DNA of 39,971 nucleotides from Caldilineales bacterium (GTDB lineage Bacteria; Chloroflexota; Anaerolineae; J102), in assembly GCA_013360575.1 (NCBI GenBank), contig JABWBG010000003.1, forward strand, positions 1 through 39,971. The letters run 5' to 3'. Positions 23,356 to 31,208 of the stretch are shown here, in pieces (the stretch's first letter is position 1; the number at the start of each line of letters is the position of its first letter). The position numbers and the translations under genes were made by a program. Below the pieces are notes generated by a model that was not told the origin of the DNA, made no database searches, and saw only the letters and a program-made list of their open reading frames with translations.

Positions 23356-24144
23356 ATGTCCCTCAACCCGCTGCGGGCGCTCTGGCAAACTGACCAGACG
23401 GCACTCAACGGCTGGCTGCACATCCCCAGCTCGTGGTCGGCCGAAGTCATGGCTCGCCAGGGTTTCGACAGCCTGACGATCGACCTCGAACATGGCTTTG
23501 CCGGCTTCGAGACGGCGCTGGCCATGATCCAGGCCATCGGCGGGGCGGGCACCGCGCCGCTGGCGCGGGCGCCGTGGAACGAGCCGGGCATCATCATGCG
23601 CCTGCTCGACGCCGGCTGTTTGGGCGTCATCTGCCCGATGGTGAACAACCGCGCCGACGCCGAACGTTTCGTCGGCGCTTGTCGCTATCACCCTGCCGGC
23701 TACCGCAGCCTTGGCCCCACGCGGGCGGGGTTGGTCTATGGCAGCGACTACGCCCGTTCAGCCAACGCGACGGTGATCACGCTGGCGATGGTGGAGACCG
23801 CCGAAGCCATGGGTCAGCTCGACGCCATCTGCAGCACGCCGGGTCTGGACGGCGTCTATGTGGGGCCAGGCGACTTGAGCCTGAGCCTGGGCGGGAAACA
23901 GCGGCTGGACAGCTATGAGCCGGTGATGGTTGAGGCGCTCGACGCCATCCAGGCGGCGGCGCGGCGGCATGGCATTGTCGCCGGCCTGCACGCCAACAGC
24001 CCCGACTACGCCCGGATGGTAATCGATAAAGGCTACCGTTTCGTGACGGTGATGACCGACTCCGGCATCCTGGCGGCGTACGCCAGGCAGTTGGTGCAGG
24101 CCACGCGCGGGGGCGCGGCCGCGCCGCCGGCATCGACCTATTGA
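23356..24144 (+). CDS. HpcH/HpaI-family class II aldolase
   Basis: The protein has 262 residues and cleaves or forms C-C bonds of 2-keto-3-deoxy sugar acids or related 4-hydroxy-2-oxo acids, giving pyruvate and an aldehyde. Visible family residues are D-L-E-H-G (Asp43, Glu45, His46), Arg71 in ARAPW, the metal-binding Glu147 (AMVETAEAM) and Asp173 (VGPGDLS), plus GxRxxGPxRA (here GYRSLGPTRAGLVYG). This is the KDR aldolase/HpaI subgroup. It is the first gene after the palindromic-operator promoter, so it heads the cluster. The substrate could be the keto-deoxy acid made by the dehydrogenases downstream. No dehydratase for making it is seen in the window. Confidence 0.9.
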   Translation: MSLNPLRALWQTDQTALNGWLHIPSSWSAEVMARQGFDSLTIDLEHGFAGFETALAMIQAIGGAGTAPLARAPWNEPGIIMRLLDAGCLGVICPMVNNRADAERFVGACRYHPAGYRSLGPTRAGLVYGSDYARSANATVITLAMVETAEAMGQLDAICSTPGLDGVYVGPGDLSLSLGGKQRLDSYEPVMVEALDAIQAAARRHGIVAGLHANSPDYARMVIDKGYRFVTVMTDSGILAAYARQLVQATRGGAAAPPASTY

Positions 24145-24224
24145 GATAGCCCGCGCGTTTTGCAGACGCCCATTCCCGACTTTCATCCGCCTTCCCCCTC
24201 GTATCTCAGCTTTGGAGCAGCGCC

Positions 24225-25499
24225 ATGACAGTACGCATCATCAAACACGGTATCAGCGAACAGGCCTCGAAAGAGGCCGACGCCAAAGTGCGGGCCACGG
24301 TCGCGGGCATCCTTGCTGATGTCGAGGCCCGCGGCGATGCGGCCGTAGCCGAGCTTTCGGCCCGCTTCGATAAATGGGCCCCGCCCAGGTTTCGCCTCTC
24401 CCCGACCGAGATCGAAGACCTGATCGCCAGCCTGCCGGCGCAAACGATCGCAGACATCAAGTTCGCCCAGGCCCAGGTGCGGCGCTTTGCTCAGGCGCAG
24501 CGCGCGGCCCTGCAAGATGTCGAGGTCGAAACGCTGCCCGGCGTCATCCTTGGCCACAAGAATATCCCGGTCAGCAGTGTGGGCTGTTATGTGCCCGGCG
24601 GCCGCTACCCCATGGTGGCCTCGGCCCACATGAGCATCGTCACCGCCAAAGTGGCCGGGGCGCCGCGGGTCATCGCCTGCACGCCCCCCATCGACGGCGC
24701 GCCGCCGGCGGCGACGGTGGCAGCGATGGCTTTGGGCGGGGCGGACGAGATCTACATCCTGGGCGGGGTGCAGGCCGTGGCCGCCATGGCCCTGGGCACC
24801 GAGAGCATCCGGCCGGTGGACATGCTGGTTGGCCCCGGCAATGCCTATGTGGCCGACGCCAAACGGCAGTTGTTCGGGCGCGTGGGCATCGACCTGCTGG
24901 CCGGGCCGACCGAGGTCCTGGTCATCGCCGACCACACCGCCGACGCTGAGATGTGCGCCGCCGACCTGCTGGGCCAGGCCGAACACGGCCCCACCTCGCC
25001 CGCCGTCCTCCTGACCAGCGACGAGACCCTGGCCTACGCCACCCTGGCCGAGATCGAGCGCCAGTTGCAGGTGTTGCCCACCGCCGACATCGCCAGCGTC
25101 TCCTGGCGCGATTACGGCCAGGTCATCCTGGTGGATACGGTGGATGAGTTGGTGGCCGAGGCCGACCGCATCGCCTCGGAGCATGTGGAGGTGCTGACCG
25201 AAGACCCCCGCTATTTCCGCGACCACATGACCAACTACGGCGCCCTTTTCCTCGGCCCGGAGACGAACGTGGCTTACGGCGACAAGGTGATCGGCACCAA
25301 CCACACCCTGCCCACCAAAAAAGCTGCCCGCTACACCGGCGGTTTGTGGGTCGGCAAATTCCTCAAGACCGTCACCTACCAGCAGATTACGCCCGAGGCC
25401 AGCCTGCTGGTGGGCGAATACGGCTCACGCCTGTGCGAGCTCGAGCGCTTCTGGGGCCACAAAGAGCAGTGCGACCTGCGGCTGCGGCGTTATGGGTAG
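24225..25499 (+). CDS. histidinol dehydrogenase-family enzyme, probably catabolic
   Basis: The 424-residue NAD-dependent zinc enzyme is of the HisD family, which oxidises an alcohol to an acid in two steps. The metal and catalytic residues are kept: Gln251 and His254 (LLGQAEHGP), Glu319-His320 (ASEHVEVL), Asp353 ([14 protein letters not shown]) and His412 (GHKEQ). The YVPGGRYPM and [12 protein letters not shown] blocks are also present. No other his gene is nearby and the gene lies between an aldolase and a LacI regulator, so a role in oxidising a polyol or sugar alcohol is more likely than histidine synthesis. HpsN, which oxidises dihydroxypropanesulfonate, is a known HisD-family example of such a role. 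ATG at 24225; no strong ribosome binding site. Confidence 0.85.
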   Translation: MTVRIIKHGISEQASKEADAKVRATVAGILADVEARGDAAVAELSARFDKWAPPRFRLSPTEIEDLIASLPAQTIADIKFAQAQVRRFAQAQRAALQDVEVETLPGVILGHKNIPVSSVGCYVPGGRYPMVASAHMSIVTAKVAGAPRVIACTPPIDGAPPAATVAAMALGGADEIYILGGVQAVAAMALGTESIRPVDMLVGPGNAYVADAKRQLFGRVGIDLLAGPTEVLVIADHTADAEMCAADLLGQAEHGPTSPAVLLTSDETLAYATLAEIERQLQVLPTADIASVSWRDYGQVILVDTVDELVAEADRIASEHVEVLTEDPRYFRDHMTNYGALFLGPETNVAYGDKVIGTNHTLPTKKAARYTGGLWVGKFLKTVTYQQITPEASLLVGEYGSRLCELERFWGHKEQCDLRLRRYG

Positions 25500-25588
25500 G
25501 TTGGTTTGTTGGTTGGTTGGTTGGATCACGTCTCTTCGTCCCTTCGTCTCTTCGTCTCTTCGTCTCTTCGTCCCTTCGTCTCTTCACG
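25500..25588. repeat. GGTT and CGTCTCTT tandem repeats before lacI
   Basis: A short GGTT-based run (about 25500-25527) is followed by CGTCTCTT/CGTCCCTT 8-bp units (about 25529-25584) that end directly before the LacI start codon. No Shine-Dalgarno site is present. Confidence 0.85.
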
Positions 25589-26647
25589 ATGAAAAGAGCC
25601 ACCTCCATCGATGTCGCCCGGCTGGCGGGTGTGTCACAGTCCACCGTCAGCCGTGTGTTCACGCCCGAAGCCAGCGTTTCGGCCGAAACGCGCAGCCGCG
25701 TGCTGGCGGCGGCGGCCGAACTGGGCTATCAGCCCAACGCCATTGCCCGCAGCCTGAGCAAGCAGAACACTAACATCATCGGCATTGCCATGGGTCGCAT
25801 CACCAGCCCCTTTCATCCCTATGTGTTGGAAAAATTCATCCAGCATTTGCAGGAGGTGGGCCGGCAGGCGCTGCTGTTCAGCACCCCACCCGACCGCGAG
25901 GTCGAAGACGCGCTGGAACTGATCATGCAATATCAGGTCGATGGCTTGATCATCACCTCGGCCACCATTTCCACAGAGATGGCCGACGCCTGCGCCAACC
26001 TGGGTATTCCGGTGGTGCTCTTCAACCGCTATGTGCTGGGCGCCAGGGTCAACGCCATCTGCACCGATAATGTCGAGGCGGGACGGCTGGTGGCCAATCT
26101 CCTACTCGACGCCGGCCACAAACGGCTGGCCTATGTGCAGGGGACGGCCAACGCCTCCACCAATCTCGACCGGCAGAAAGGCTTTTTCGACAGGCTGCGC
26201 GAACGGGGCGCGACCGAGGTAGTCAGCGAGCCGGGGGACTACACCTATGAGGCGGGATTCGCGGCTGCTTGCCGGTTGCTCAACCGCCCGGATCGCCCGG
26301 ATGCCATTTTTGTGGCCAGCGATATCGTGGCGTTGGGCGTGCTGGATGCCGCTCGCTACCGTTTCGATCTGCGTATCCCCGAAGACCTCTCGGTGATCGG
26401 CTTCGACGACATCCCCGCCGCGGCCTGGCCCTCCTACAATCTCACCACCATCCGCACGCCGGTCAACCGCATGATCGAGGCCACGATCGACCTGCTCCTG
26501 GCCCGGCTGGACGAACCCGCGGCCAACCCACAAACCCTGCTCTTCCCCGGCGCTTTGGTGACGCGCGGGTCCGCCCGGCTGCCGGCGCCCTACCAGGTTC
26601 ATCCGCCACAACCTACGTTCGCTGCTTTCTGGGAGGAAGCGCTATGA
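25589..26647 (+). CDS. LacI-family transcriptional regulator (1)
   Basis: The protein has 352 residues. The start at 25589 gives the standard LacI N-terminus MKRATSIDVARLAGVSQSTVSRVF (helix-turn-helix and hinge, about 1-60), then a periplasmic-binding-protein-like effector domain with the expected VIGFDDIPAAAWPSYNLTTIRTPV block near the end. A longer open frame reaches back into hisD and is not supported. It overlaps the following SDR gene by ATGA. By position it probably represses the promoter at 23213 through the palindrome TTGCATACGTATGCAA and is released by a pathway sugar or acid, as in known LacI regulators; this is an inference. Confidence 0.9.
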   Translation: MKRATSIDVARLAGVSQSTVSRVFTPEASVSAETRSRVLAAAAELGYQPNAIARSLSKQNTNIIGIAMGRITSPFHPYVLEKFIQHLQEVGRQALLFSTPPDREVEDALELIMQYQVDGLIITSATISTEMADACANLGIPVVLFNRYVLGARVNAICTDNVEAGRLVANLLLDAGHKRLAYVQGTANASTNLDRQKGFFDRLRERGATEVVSEPGDYTYEAGFAAACRLLNRPDRPDAIFVASDIVALGVLDAARYRFDLRIPEDLSVIGFDDIPAAAWPSYNLTTIRTPVNRMIEATIDLLLARLDEPAANPQTLLFPGALVTRGSARLPAPYQVHPPQPTFAAFWEEAL

Positions 26648-27402
26648 GCACGCTGGCGACGATGCAGGGCAAGGTGGCTGTGGTCACGGGCGGCGGCGGC
26701 GGCATTGGCTCGGCCATTTGTCGCCGGTTAGCTGACGTCGGCGCGCACGTTGTGCTTACGTATTCACGCAGCGCCGAGCAGGCTGAGGCAACGGCGGCCA
26801 GCCTGGCCGGGGCCGGCCACCTGGCCGTGTGCGCGCCGGTGGATGATAGCGCCGCCCTCTCGGAACTGGCCGGGCTGGTGGCGGCGCGCTACGGACGGCT
26901 GCATCTACTGGTCAACAATGCCGGCGTCACCCAGCCGGTGGCGCACGCCGACCTGGACGCCCTGGACGATGAGCTCATCGACCGCATCTTTCGGGTGAAC
27001 TGGCGCGGCTCCTTTGCCTGCGTGCGCGCCTTGCGCCCGCTGTTGGAAGCGGACGAGGGCGGCGTGGTGGTCAACATCTCGTCGGTGGCGGGCGTCACCG
27101 GGCTGGGCAGCAATGTGGCCTATTGCGCCGCCAAGGCGGCGCTGGATTCGATGACGCGCTCGCTGGGCCGGGCGCTGGCCCCCAAGATCCGGGTGGTTTC
27201 GGTCTCGCCGGGCTGGGTGTGGGGCGAGTACGCCGCCCGCATGCCGCAGGAAGTCCTGGCCGAGCAGATGGCGCGGACGCCGCTGCACCGGTTCGCCACG
27301 CCCGCCGAAGTGGCCGACGCCGTGCTGGCTGCGGCCACGCTGCTGACGATGACGACCGGTTCGATCCTCGCTGTCGACGGCGGCAGGCCGTTGGGGCAGT
27401 AG
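26644..27402 (+). CDS. SDR-family NAD(P)-dependent dehydrogenase (1)
   Basis: The protein is 252 residues long; its ATG overlaps the stop of the LacI gene (ATGA), so the two are translationally coupled. It has the Rossmann glycine motif T-G-G-G-G-G-I-G (15-22), N-N-A-G (91-94), and the catalytic Ser (about 146-147), Tyr160 and Lys164 (YCAAK). The C-terminal T-x-G-S-I-L-A-V-D-G-G is also typical of classical SDRs. A neutral residue follows the second strand's end (TYSRS), so NADP preference is possible. In this cluster it probably oxidises a hydroxyl of the imported polyol or sugar. Confidence 0.92.
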   Translation: MSTLATMQGKVAVVTGGGGGIGSAICRRLADVGAHVVLTYSRSAEQAEATAASLAGAGHLAVCAPVDDSAALSELAGLVAARYGRLHLLVNNAGVTQPVAHADLDALDDELIDRIFRVNWRGSFACVRALRPLLEADEGGVVVNISSVAGVTGLGSNVAYCAAKAALDSMTRSLGRALAPKIRVVSVSPGWVWGEYAARMPQEVLAEQMARTPLHRFATPAEVADAVLAAATLLTMTTGSILAVDGGRPLGQ

Positions 27403-27405
27403 GAG

Positions 27406-27471
27406 CAGTGGTCAGTGGTCAGTGGTCAGTATTCAGTGTTCAGTGTTCAGTATTCAGTATTCAGTGGTCAG
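27406..27471. repeat. CAGTGGT/CAGTATT 7-bp tandem array
   Basis: About nine heptads of CAGTGGT, CAGTATT and CAGTGTT in an irregular order fill the spacer between the SDR and lactonase genes and end 3 bp before the ATG at 27475. Confidence 0.92.
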
Positions 27472-27474
27472 ATA

Positions 27475-28344
27475 ATGATGTCGTTTTTGAATGAGGGTGT
27501 CTTGGAGCAGTTGGCTACGGGTTTCGGGTTTACCGAAGGCCCGATCTGGCACGCGGGCGAGCGCCATCTCACCTTTTCCGACATTCCCGCCGACACGATG
27601 TACCGCTGGAGTGAGGCAGACGGGCTGGCTGTGTTCCGACAGCCGAGCGGCAAGGCCAATGGCAATGCCTATGATCGCCAGGGCCGCATCGTCACCTGCG
27701 AGCATCTGACCAGCCGGCTGAGCCGGTCGCTGGCCGACGGCAGCGGCTACGAGGTGCTGGCCTCGCACTATCAGGGCAAGGCGCTGAACAGCCCCAATGA
27801 TGTGGTGGTGAAATCGGATGGCTCAATCTATTTCACCGACCCGCCCTATGGCCGTATCAACCCGCGCGTGGGCCTTATCCGCCCGCAGCAGCTCCCCTTC
27901 CAGGGTGTGTACCGGCTCGATCCAGCGGGAAGTGAACTGACTTTGTTGGTCGACGATTTCTACCGGCCCAATGGCCTCTGTTTTTCGTTGGATGAACGCC
28001 AGCTTTTTGTAAACGACAGCGCCCGCAACCACATCCGCGTCTTCGACGTGCAAGCGGATGGGACGCTGGCCCGTGGCCGGGTTTGGGCGACCCTGGCCGG
28101 GGATGGCCCAGGCCCCACCGACGGCATGAAATTCGACAGCGCCGGCAACCTCTACTGCACGGGGCCGGGCGGGATCTACATTTTGGATCGCACAGCGCGC
28201 GTGCTCGAACACATTCGCCTGCCCGAACAAACCGCCAACCTCTGTTTTGGCGGCGACGACCTGCGCAGCCTGTACATCACCGCCTCGACGTCGCTCTATC
28301 GCCTATCCGTCCTGATACCGGGCGCTCGTCAGACGCCACAGTAG
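27475..28344 (+). CDS. SMP-30/gluconolactonase-family lactonase
   Basis: The protein has 289 residues (start at 27475 or the next ATG at 27478; no ribosome binding site because the heptad array adjoins). It shows the six-bladed SMP-30 propeller motifs: F-T-E-G-P-I-W (metal Glu), N-G-N-A-Y-D-x-Q-G-R-I-V-T-C-E-H, L-N-S-P-N-D-V-V-V-K-S-D-G-S-I-Y-F-T-D-P-P-Y-G (metal Asn) and the metal Asp block P-T-D-G-M-K-F-D. Such enzymes hydrolyse sugar lactones made by dehydrogenases, which fits the neighbouring SDR gene. There is no signal peptide. Confidence 0.92.
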   Translation: MMSFLNEGVLEQLATGFGFTEGPIWHAGERHLTFSDIPADTMYRWSEADGLAVFRQPSGKANGNAYDRQGRIVTCEHLTSRLSRSLADGSGYEVLASHYQGKALNSPNDVVVKSDGSIYFTDPPYGRINPRVGLIRPQQLPFQGVYRLDPAGSELTLLVDDFYRPNGLCFSLDERQLFVNDSARNHIRVFDVQADGTLARGRVWATLAGDGPGPTDGMKFDSAGNLYCTGPGGIYILDRTARVLEHIRLPEQTANLCFGGDDLRSLYITASTSLYRLSVLIPGARQTPQ

Positions 28345-28359
28345 CCGCGCCACAGGCAA

Positions 28360-28461
28360 ATGGCCGTGGCCGGGCTGGTGGTGATGCTGCCGATCTTCCT
28401 TCTCTCCCTCTCGATCCGTCGCTATTTCATCGAGGGCATCACCCTGGGAGCAGTCAAGTGA
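28360..28461 (+). pseudogene. C-terminal remnant of a CUT1 sugar ABC permease
   Basis: The frame MAVAGLVVMLPIFLLSLSIR followed by RYFIEGITLGAVK and a stop is the last transmembrane helix and the conserved F-V-x-G-L-T-x-G-A-V-K end of MalG-type permeases. The rest of the permease (about 240 residues) is absent. Its stop overlaps the GTG start of the next gene (AAGTGA), the coupling expected of a former operon partner. It indicates that an importer gene once preceded the dehydrogenase. Confidence 0.8.
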
Positions 28462-29516
28462 CTCCGATCCACGCCAACCCCGACCATCTGCAGGCTTTTG
28501 CCGCCGCACTGTTCACCCAGGCCGGGCTGCCGGCGCACGACGCCGCCTTCTGCGCCGAATGCCTGGTGACCACCAACCTGTGGGGCATCGACTCGCACGG
28601 GGTGCTGCGGCTGCCGTTGTATGTGCGCCGGGTGCGGTCGGGCGCGGTCAACCCCCGGCCCAACATCCGCCAGGCCGCGGGCGGGCGGGCGCTGCAAGTG
28701 CTGGACGGCGACCACGGCATGGGGTTCGTGGTCGGGCGTGCAGCCATGGCGCGGGCTATCGAGCTGGCCGGGCAGTTCGGCGTCGCCGCGGTGGGGGTGG
28801 TGCGCAGCAATCACTTCGGCGCGGCTGCGCTCTATGCGCGCATGGCCGCCGCGCAGGAGCGGATCGGCATCGTCATGAGCAATGTCATCCCCAACATGGT
28901 GGCGCCCGGCGGGGCCAGGCCGGTCGCGGGCAACAATCCCATCGCTATCGCCGTCCCCACCTTCGGCGAATTTCCCTTCGTGCTCGACATCTCGCTCTCG
29001 AATGTGGCGGGCGGCAAGCTGCTGCTGGCCAGCCAGAAGGGCGAGAAAATCCCCCTGGACTGGGCGACCGACCGCCAGGGCCGGCCCACCGATGACCCGG
29101 ACGAAGGTTTCAAGGGCTTTTTGCTGCCGGTGGGCGGGCACAAGGGGCTGGGACTGTCGTATGTGGTCGATATCCTCAGCGGGGTGATCACGGGCGGCGT
29201 CTTCCAGCAGCAGATCAAGTCGATGTACAAGCAGCCCGACGAACCCAGCCTGACCGGGCATTTCATGATCGTCCTCGACCCCCTGGCGTTGATGAGCCGC
29301 GACGAGCTGGCCGAACGTATGCAGCAATTCGTCGCCGCCATCCACAGCTCGCCGATGTGGGACGAGAAGATGGAGATGCTGCTGCCGGGCGAGTTGGAAC
29401 ACCGCCGGGCGCAAGAGCGCAGGGTCACAGGCATTCCCCTTCCCGCCAGCCTTGTTCAGGACCTGCGCGCGCTGGCCGATGAACTGGACGTAAATCCGAT
29501 AACCAATCTCCAATAA
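28458..29516 (+). CDS. type-2 malate/L-lactate dehydrogenase family oxidoreductase
   Basis: The protein has 352 residues with a GTG start at 28458, preceded by GGGAG at 7 nt and overlapping the permease remnant. It has the Ldh_2 signatures: N-L-W-G-I-D-S-H-G-V-L-R-L (catalytic His47), V-R-S-N-H-F-G (His119), M-V-A-P-G-G-A-R-P-V-A-G-N-N-P-I-A-I and the G-F-K-G-F-L-L-P-V-G-G-H-K-G-L-G-L-S block. Family members reduce or oxidise 2-keto/2-hydroxy acids with NAD(P): malate, ureidoglycolate, sulfolactate (ComC) or 2,3-diketogulonate (YiaK). Here a 2-hydroxy or 2-keto sugar acid is likely. The creatininase gene begins 25 bp downstream. Confidence 0.9.
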   Translation: MTPIHANPDHLQAFAAALFTQAGLPAHDAAFCAECLVTTNLWGIDSHGVLRLPLYVRRVRSGAVNPRPNIRQAAGGRALQVLDGDHGMGFVVGRAAMARAIELAGQFGVAAVGVVRSNHFGAAALYARMAAAQERIGIVMSNVIPNMVAPGGARPVAGNNPIAIAVPTFGEFPFVLDISLSNVAGGKLLLASQKGEKIPLDWATDRQGRPTDDPDEGFKGFLLPVGGHKGLGLSYVVDILSGVITGGVFQQQIKSMYKQPDEPSLTGHFMIVLDPLALMSRDELAERMQQFVAAIHSSPMWDEKMEMLLPGELEHRRAQERRVTGIPLPASLVQDLRALADELDVNPITNLQ

Positions 29517-29541
29517 CCCTCTCTGCAACAAGGAGCAAGCC

Positions 29542-30381
29542 ATGACAACCGCAAAAGCCATCTGGTGGCAGAACCTCACCGCACCCGACCTTCTGGCCCA
29601 TGCCAGGAAGGATGACATCGCCGTCCTGCCCATCGGCGCCATCGAGCAACACGGCCCGCACTGCCCCTGCGGATCCGACGATTTCAACGCCATCGGCCTG
29701 GCCGAACATCTCTCGGCCAGGACCGGCGTGATGCTGCTGCCCTGCCCGATGTACGGCTCCCACCCGTTCCATCATTGGGGCATGCCGGGCAACATCCCAC
29801 TGCGCTTCGAGACGCACATCGCCTTGATCGAAGACATCATCAAAGGCGCCAAAGTGGCCGGCTTCAACAAATTCATCATCCTTTCCGCCCACGGCCAGGT
29901 CTCATCGACCATCGTGGCCGTGCACAAGCTGGGCCTGGCCAACATCTTCACGCTGTCGTTGCACTGGTACGATTTTCTGCGCGACCAGAAGACGATCCTG
30001 GAGACGGGGATGTGGCACGCGGACGAAGCCGAGACCTCGATGGCGCTCTATCTCTATCCTCAGTTCGTGGACATGAGCAAGGCCGACAAGGGCGGCGGCG
30101 CGCCCCTGGTGGACAAGCGCTTCATCGTCGGCCCCGGCATGCCCGCCGGCCCCGGCATGATGTATCACTTCGAGGGCACCTTCGCCCGGCCGGAAGTACG
30201 GGAACTGAAGAACGGTATCATCGGCGACGCCACGCGGGCCACGGTCGCGAAGGGCGAAGCGATGGTGACGACCGTGGTCGGCTACATGGCCGACCTGATC
30301 GAAGACATCCGCTCCAGGTATGCGCCAGGCGTCAACCCGCTGGAGACCGAGCCGCCGGCGGATAGTCCATGGACGAAGTAG
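29542..30381 (+). CDS. creatininase-family amidohydrolase
   Basis: The 279-residue protein has an AAGGAG site at good spacing. Metal-site residues are visible: Glu35 and His37 in G-A-I-E-Q-H-G-P-H, Asp46-Asp47 (GSDDFNA), His117 (LSAHGQ in place of the usual NGHGGN) and H-A-D-E-A-E-T-S-M (His159, Glu162/Glu164). The changed glycine-rich loop suggests a substrate other than creatinine. Relatives include IolN, reported to hydrolyse 3-dehydro-scyllo-inosose in inositol breakdown, and MftE of mycofactocin processing. In this cluster a ring-opening hydrolase acting on an oxidised cyclic polyol or sugar is a reasonable guess. Confidence 0.88.
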   Translation: MTTAKAIWWQNLTAPDLLAHARKDDIAVLPIGAIEQHGPHCPCGSDDFNAIGLAEHLSARTGVMLLPCPMYGSHPFHHWGMPGNIPLRFETHIALIEDIIKGAKVAGFNKFIILSAHGQVSSTIVAVHKLGLANIFTLSLHWYDFLRDQKTILETGMWHADEAETSMALYLYPQFVDMSKADKGGGAPLVDKRFIVGPGMPAGPGMMYHFEGTFARPEVRELKNGIIGDATRATVAKGEAMVTTVVGYMADLIEDIRSRYAPGVNPLETEPPADSPWTK

Positions 30382-30400
30382 CAGGAAGCGCGAGACTGCC

Positions 30401-31177
30401 ATGAAACTCAAGGACAAAGTCGCGATCATCACCGGCGCGACCAAAGGCATCGGCGCGTCCCTGGCCAGGGAATACGCCAGGGCGGGCGCCAAGGTGGTCG
30501 GCGCCGGCCGGTCGGTCGAGTTGGGCGAGCAGATCGCCCAAGGAATCCGGGCTGCAGGCGGGGAGAGCATTTTCGTGCGCTGCGATGTCAGCAAGAAGGC
30601 AGATGTGGACCAGGTCATCGCCGAGACCCTGAATGCCTTCGGCACGGTCGATATCGTCGTCAACAATGCCGGCGTCAACCACGCTGCCGACTTCTTCGAC
30701 ATCACCGAGGCCGATTGGGACTGGGTGATGGGCGTAGACCTCAAGGGCGCCTTCCTGATGAGCCAGGCCGCGGCCAGGGTGATGGTGGCGCAGGGCAAAC
30801 CGGGCTACATCGTCAACGTCTCCTCGATCATGGCCAAGATGGCGTTGCGGAATCAGGTGGCCTATTGCGCGGCCAAGGGCGGCGTCAACCAGCTCACCAC
30901 CGCCATGGGCCTGGCCCTGATCGACAAAGGCATTCGCGTCAACTGCGTGGCGCCCGGCCCCGTGCTCACCGAGCTGATGCAGCGGGTGGTGCATAACCAG
31001 GAGAAGCATGACGAGCTGATGCGCCGCCTGCCCATCGGCTACATCGCCGCGCCCGAAGAGATCGCCAGCGTCTGCATCTTCCTGAGCTGCGATGAAGCCA
31101 GCTACATGGTCGGCCAGACGCTCTACGTCGACGGTGGTCGCGGCATCCAGGCTTTCCCCAGGGCGTTGGATCAATGA
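30401..31177 (+). CDS. SDR-family NAD(P)-dependent dehydrogenase (2)
   Basis: The protein has 258 residues. The start at 30401 gives M-K-L-K-D-K-V-A-I-I-T-G-A-T-K-G-I-G, the classical SDR opening; a weak GCAGGAAG lies upstream. Further marks are N-N-A-G (88-91), S-S (141-142), Tyr155 and Lys159 (YCAAKGG), and V-A-P-G-P-V-L-T-E-L. It ends with the usual Y-V-D-G-G. It lies between the creatininase-like and fucose-isomerase-like genes, so it probably oxidises a second hydroxyl in the same pathway. Confidence 0.92.
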   Translation: MKLKDKVAIITGATKGIGASLAREYARAGAKVVGAGRSVELGEQIAQGIRAAGGESIFVRCDVSKKADVDQVIAETLNAFGTVDIVVNNAGVNHAADFFDITEADWDWVMGVDLKGAFLMSQAAARVMVAQGKPGYIVNVSSIMAKMALRNQVAYCAAKGGVNQLTTAMGLALIDKGIRVNCVAPGPVLTELMQRVVHNQEKHDELMRRLPIGYIAAPEEIASVCIFLSCDEASYMVGQTLYVDGGRGIQAFPRALDQ

Positions 31178-31208
31178 ATCCGTGTTGCTTGGTGTGTGTC
31201 CCGAAATC

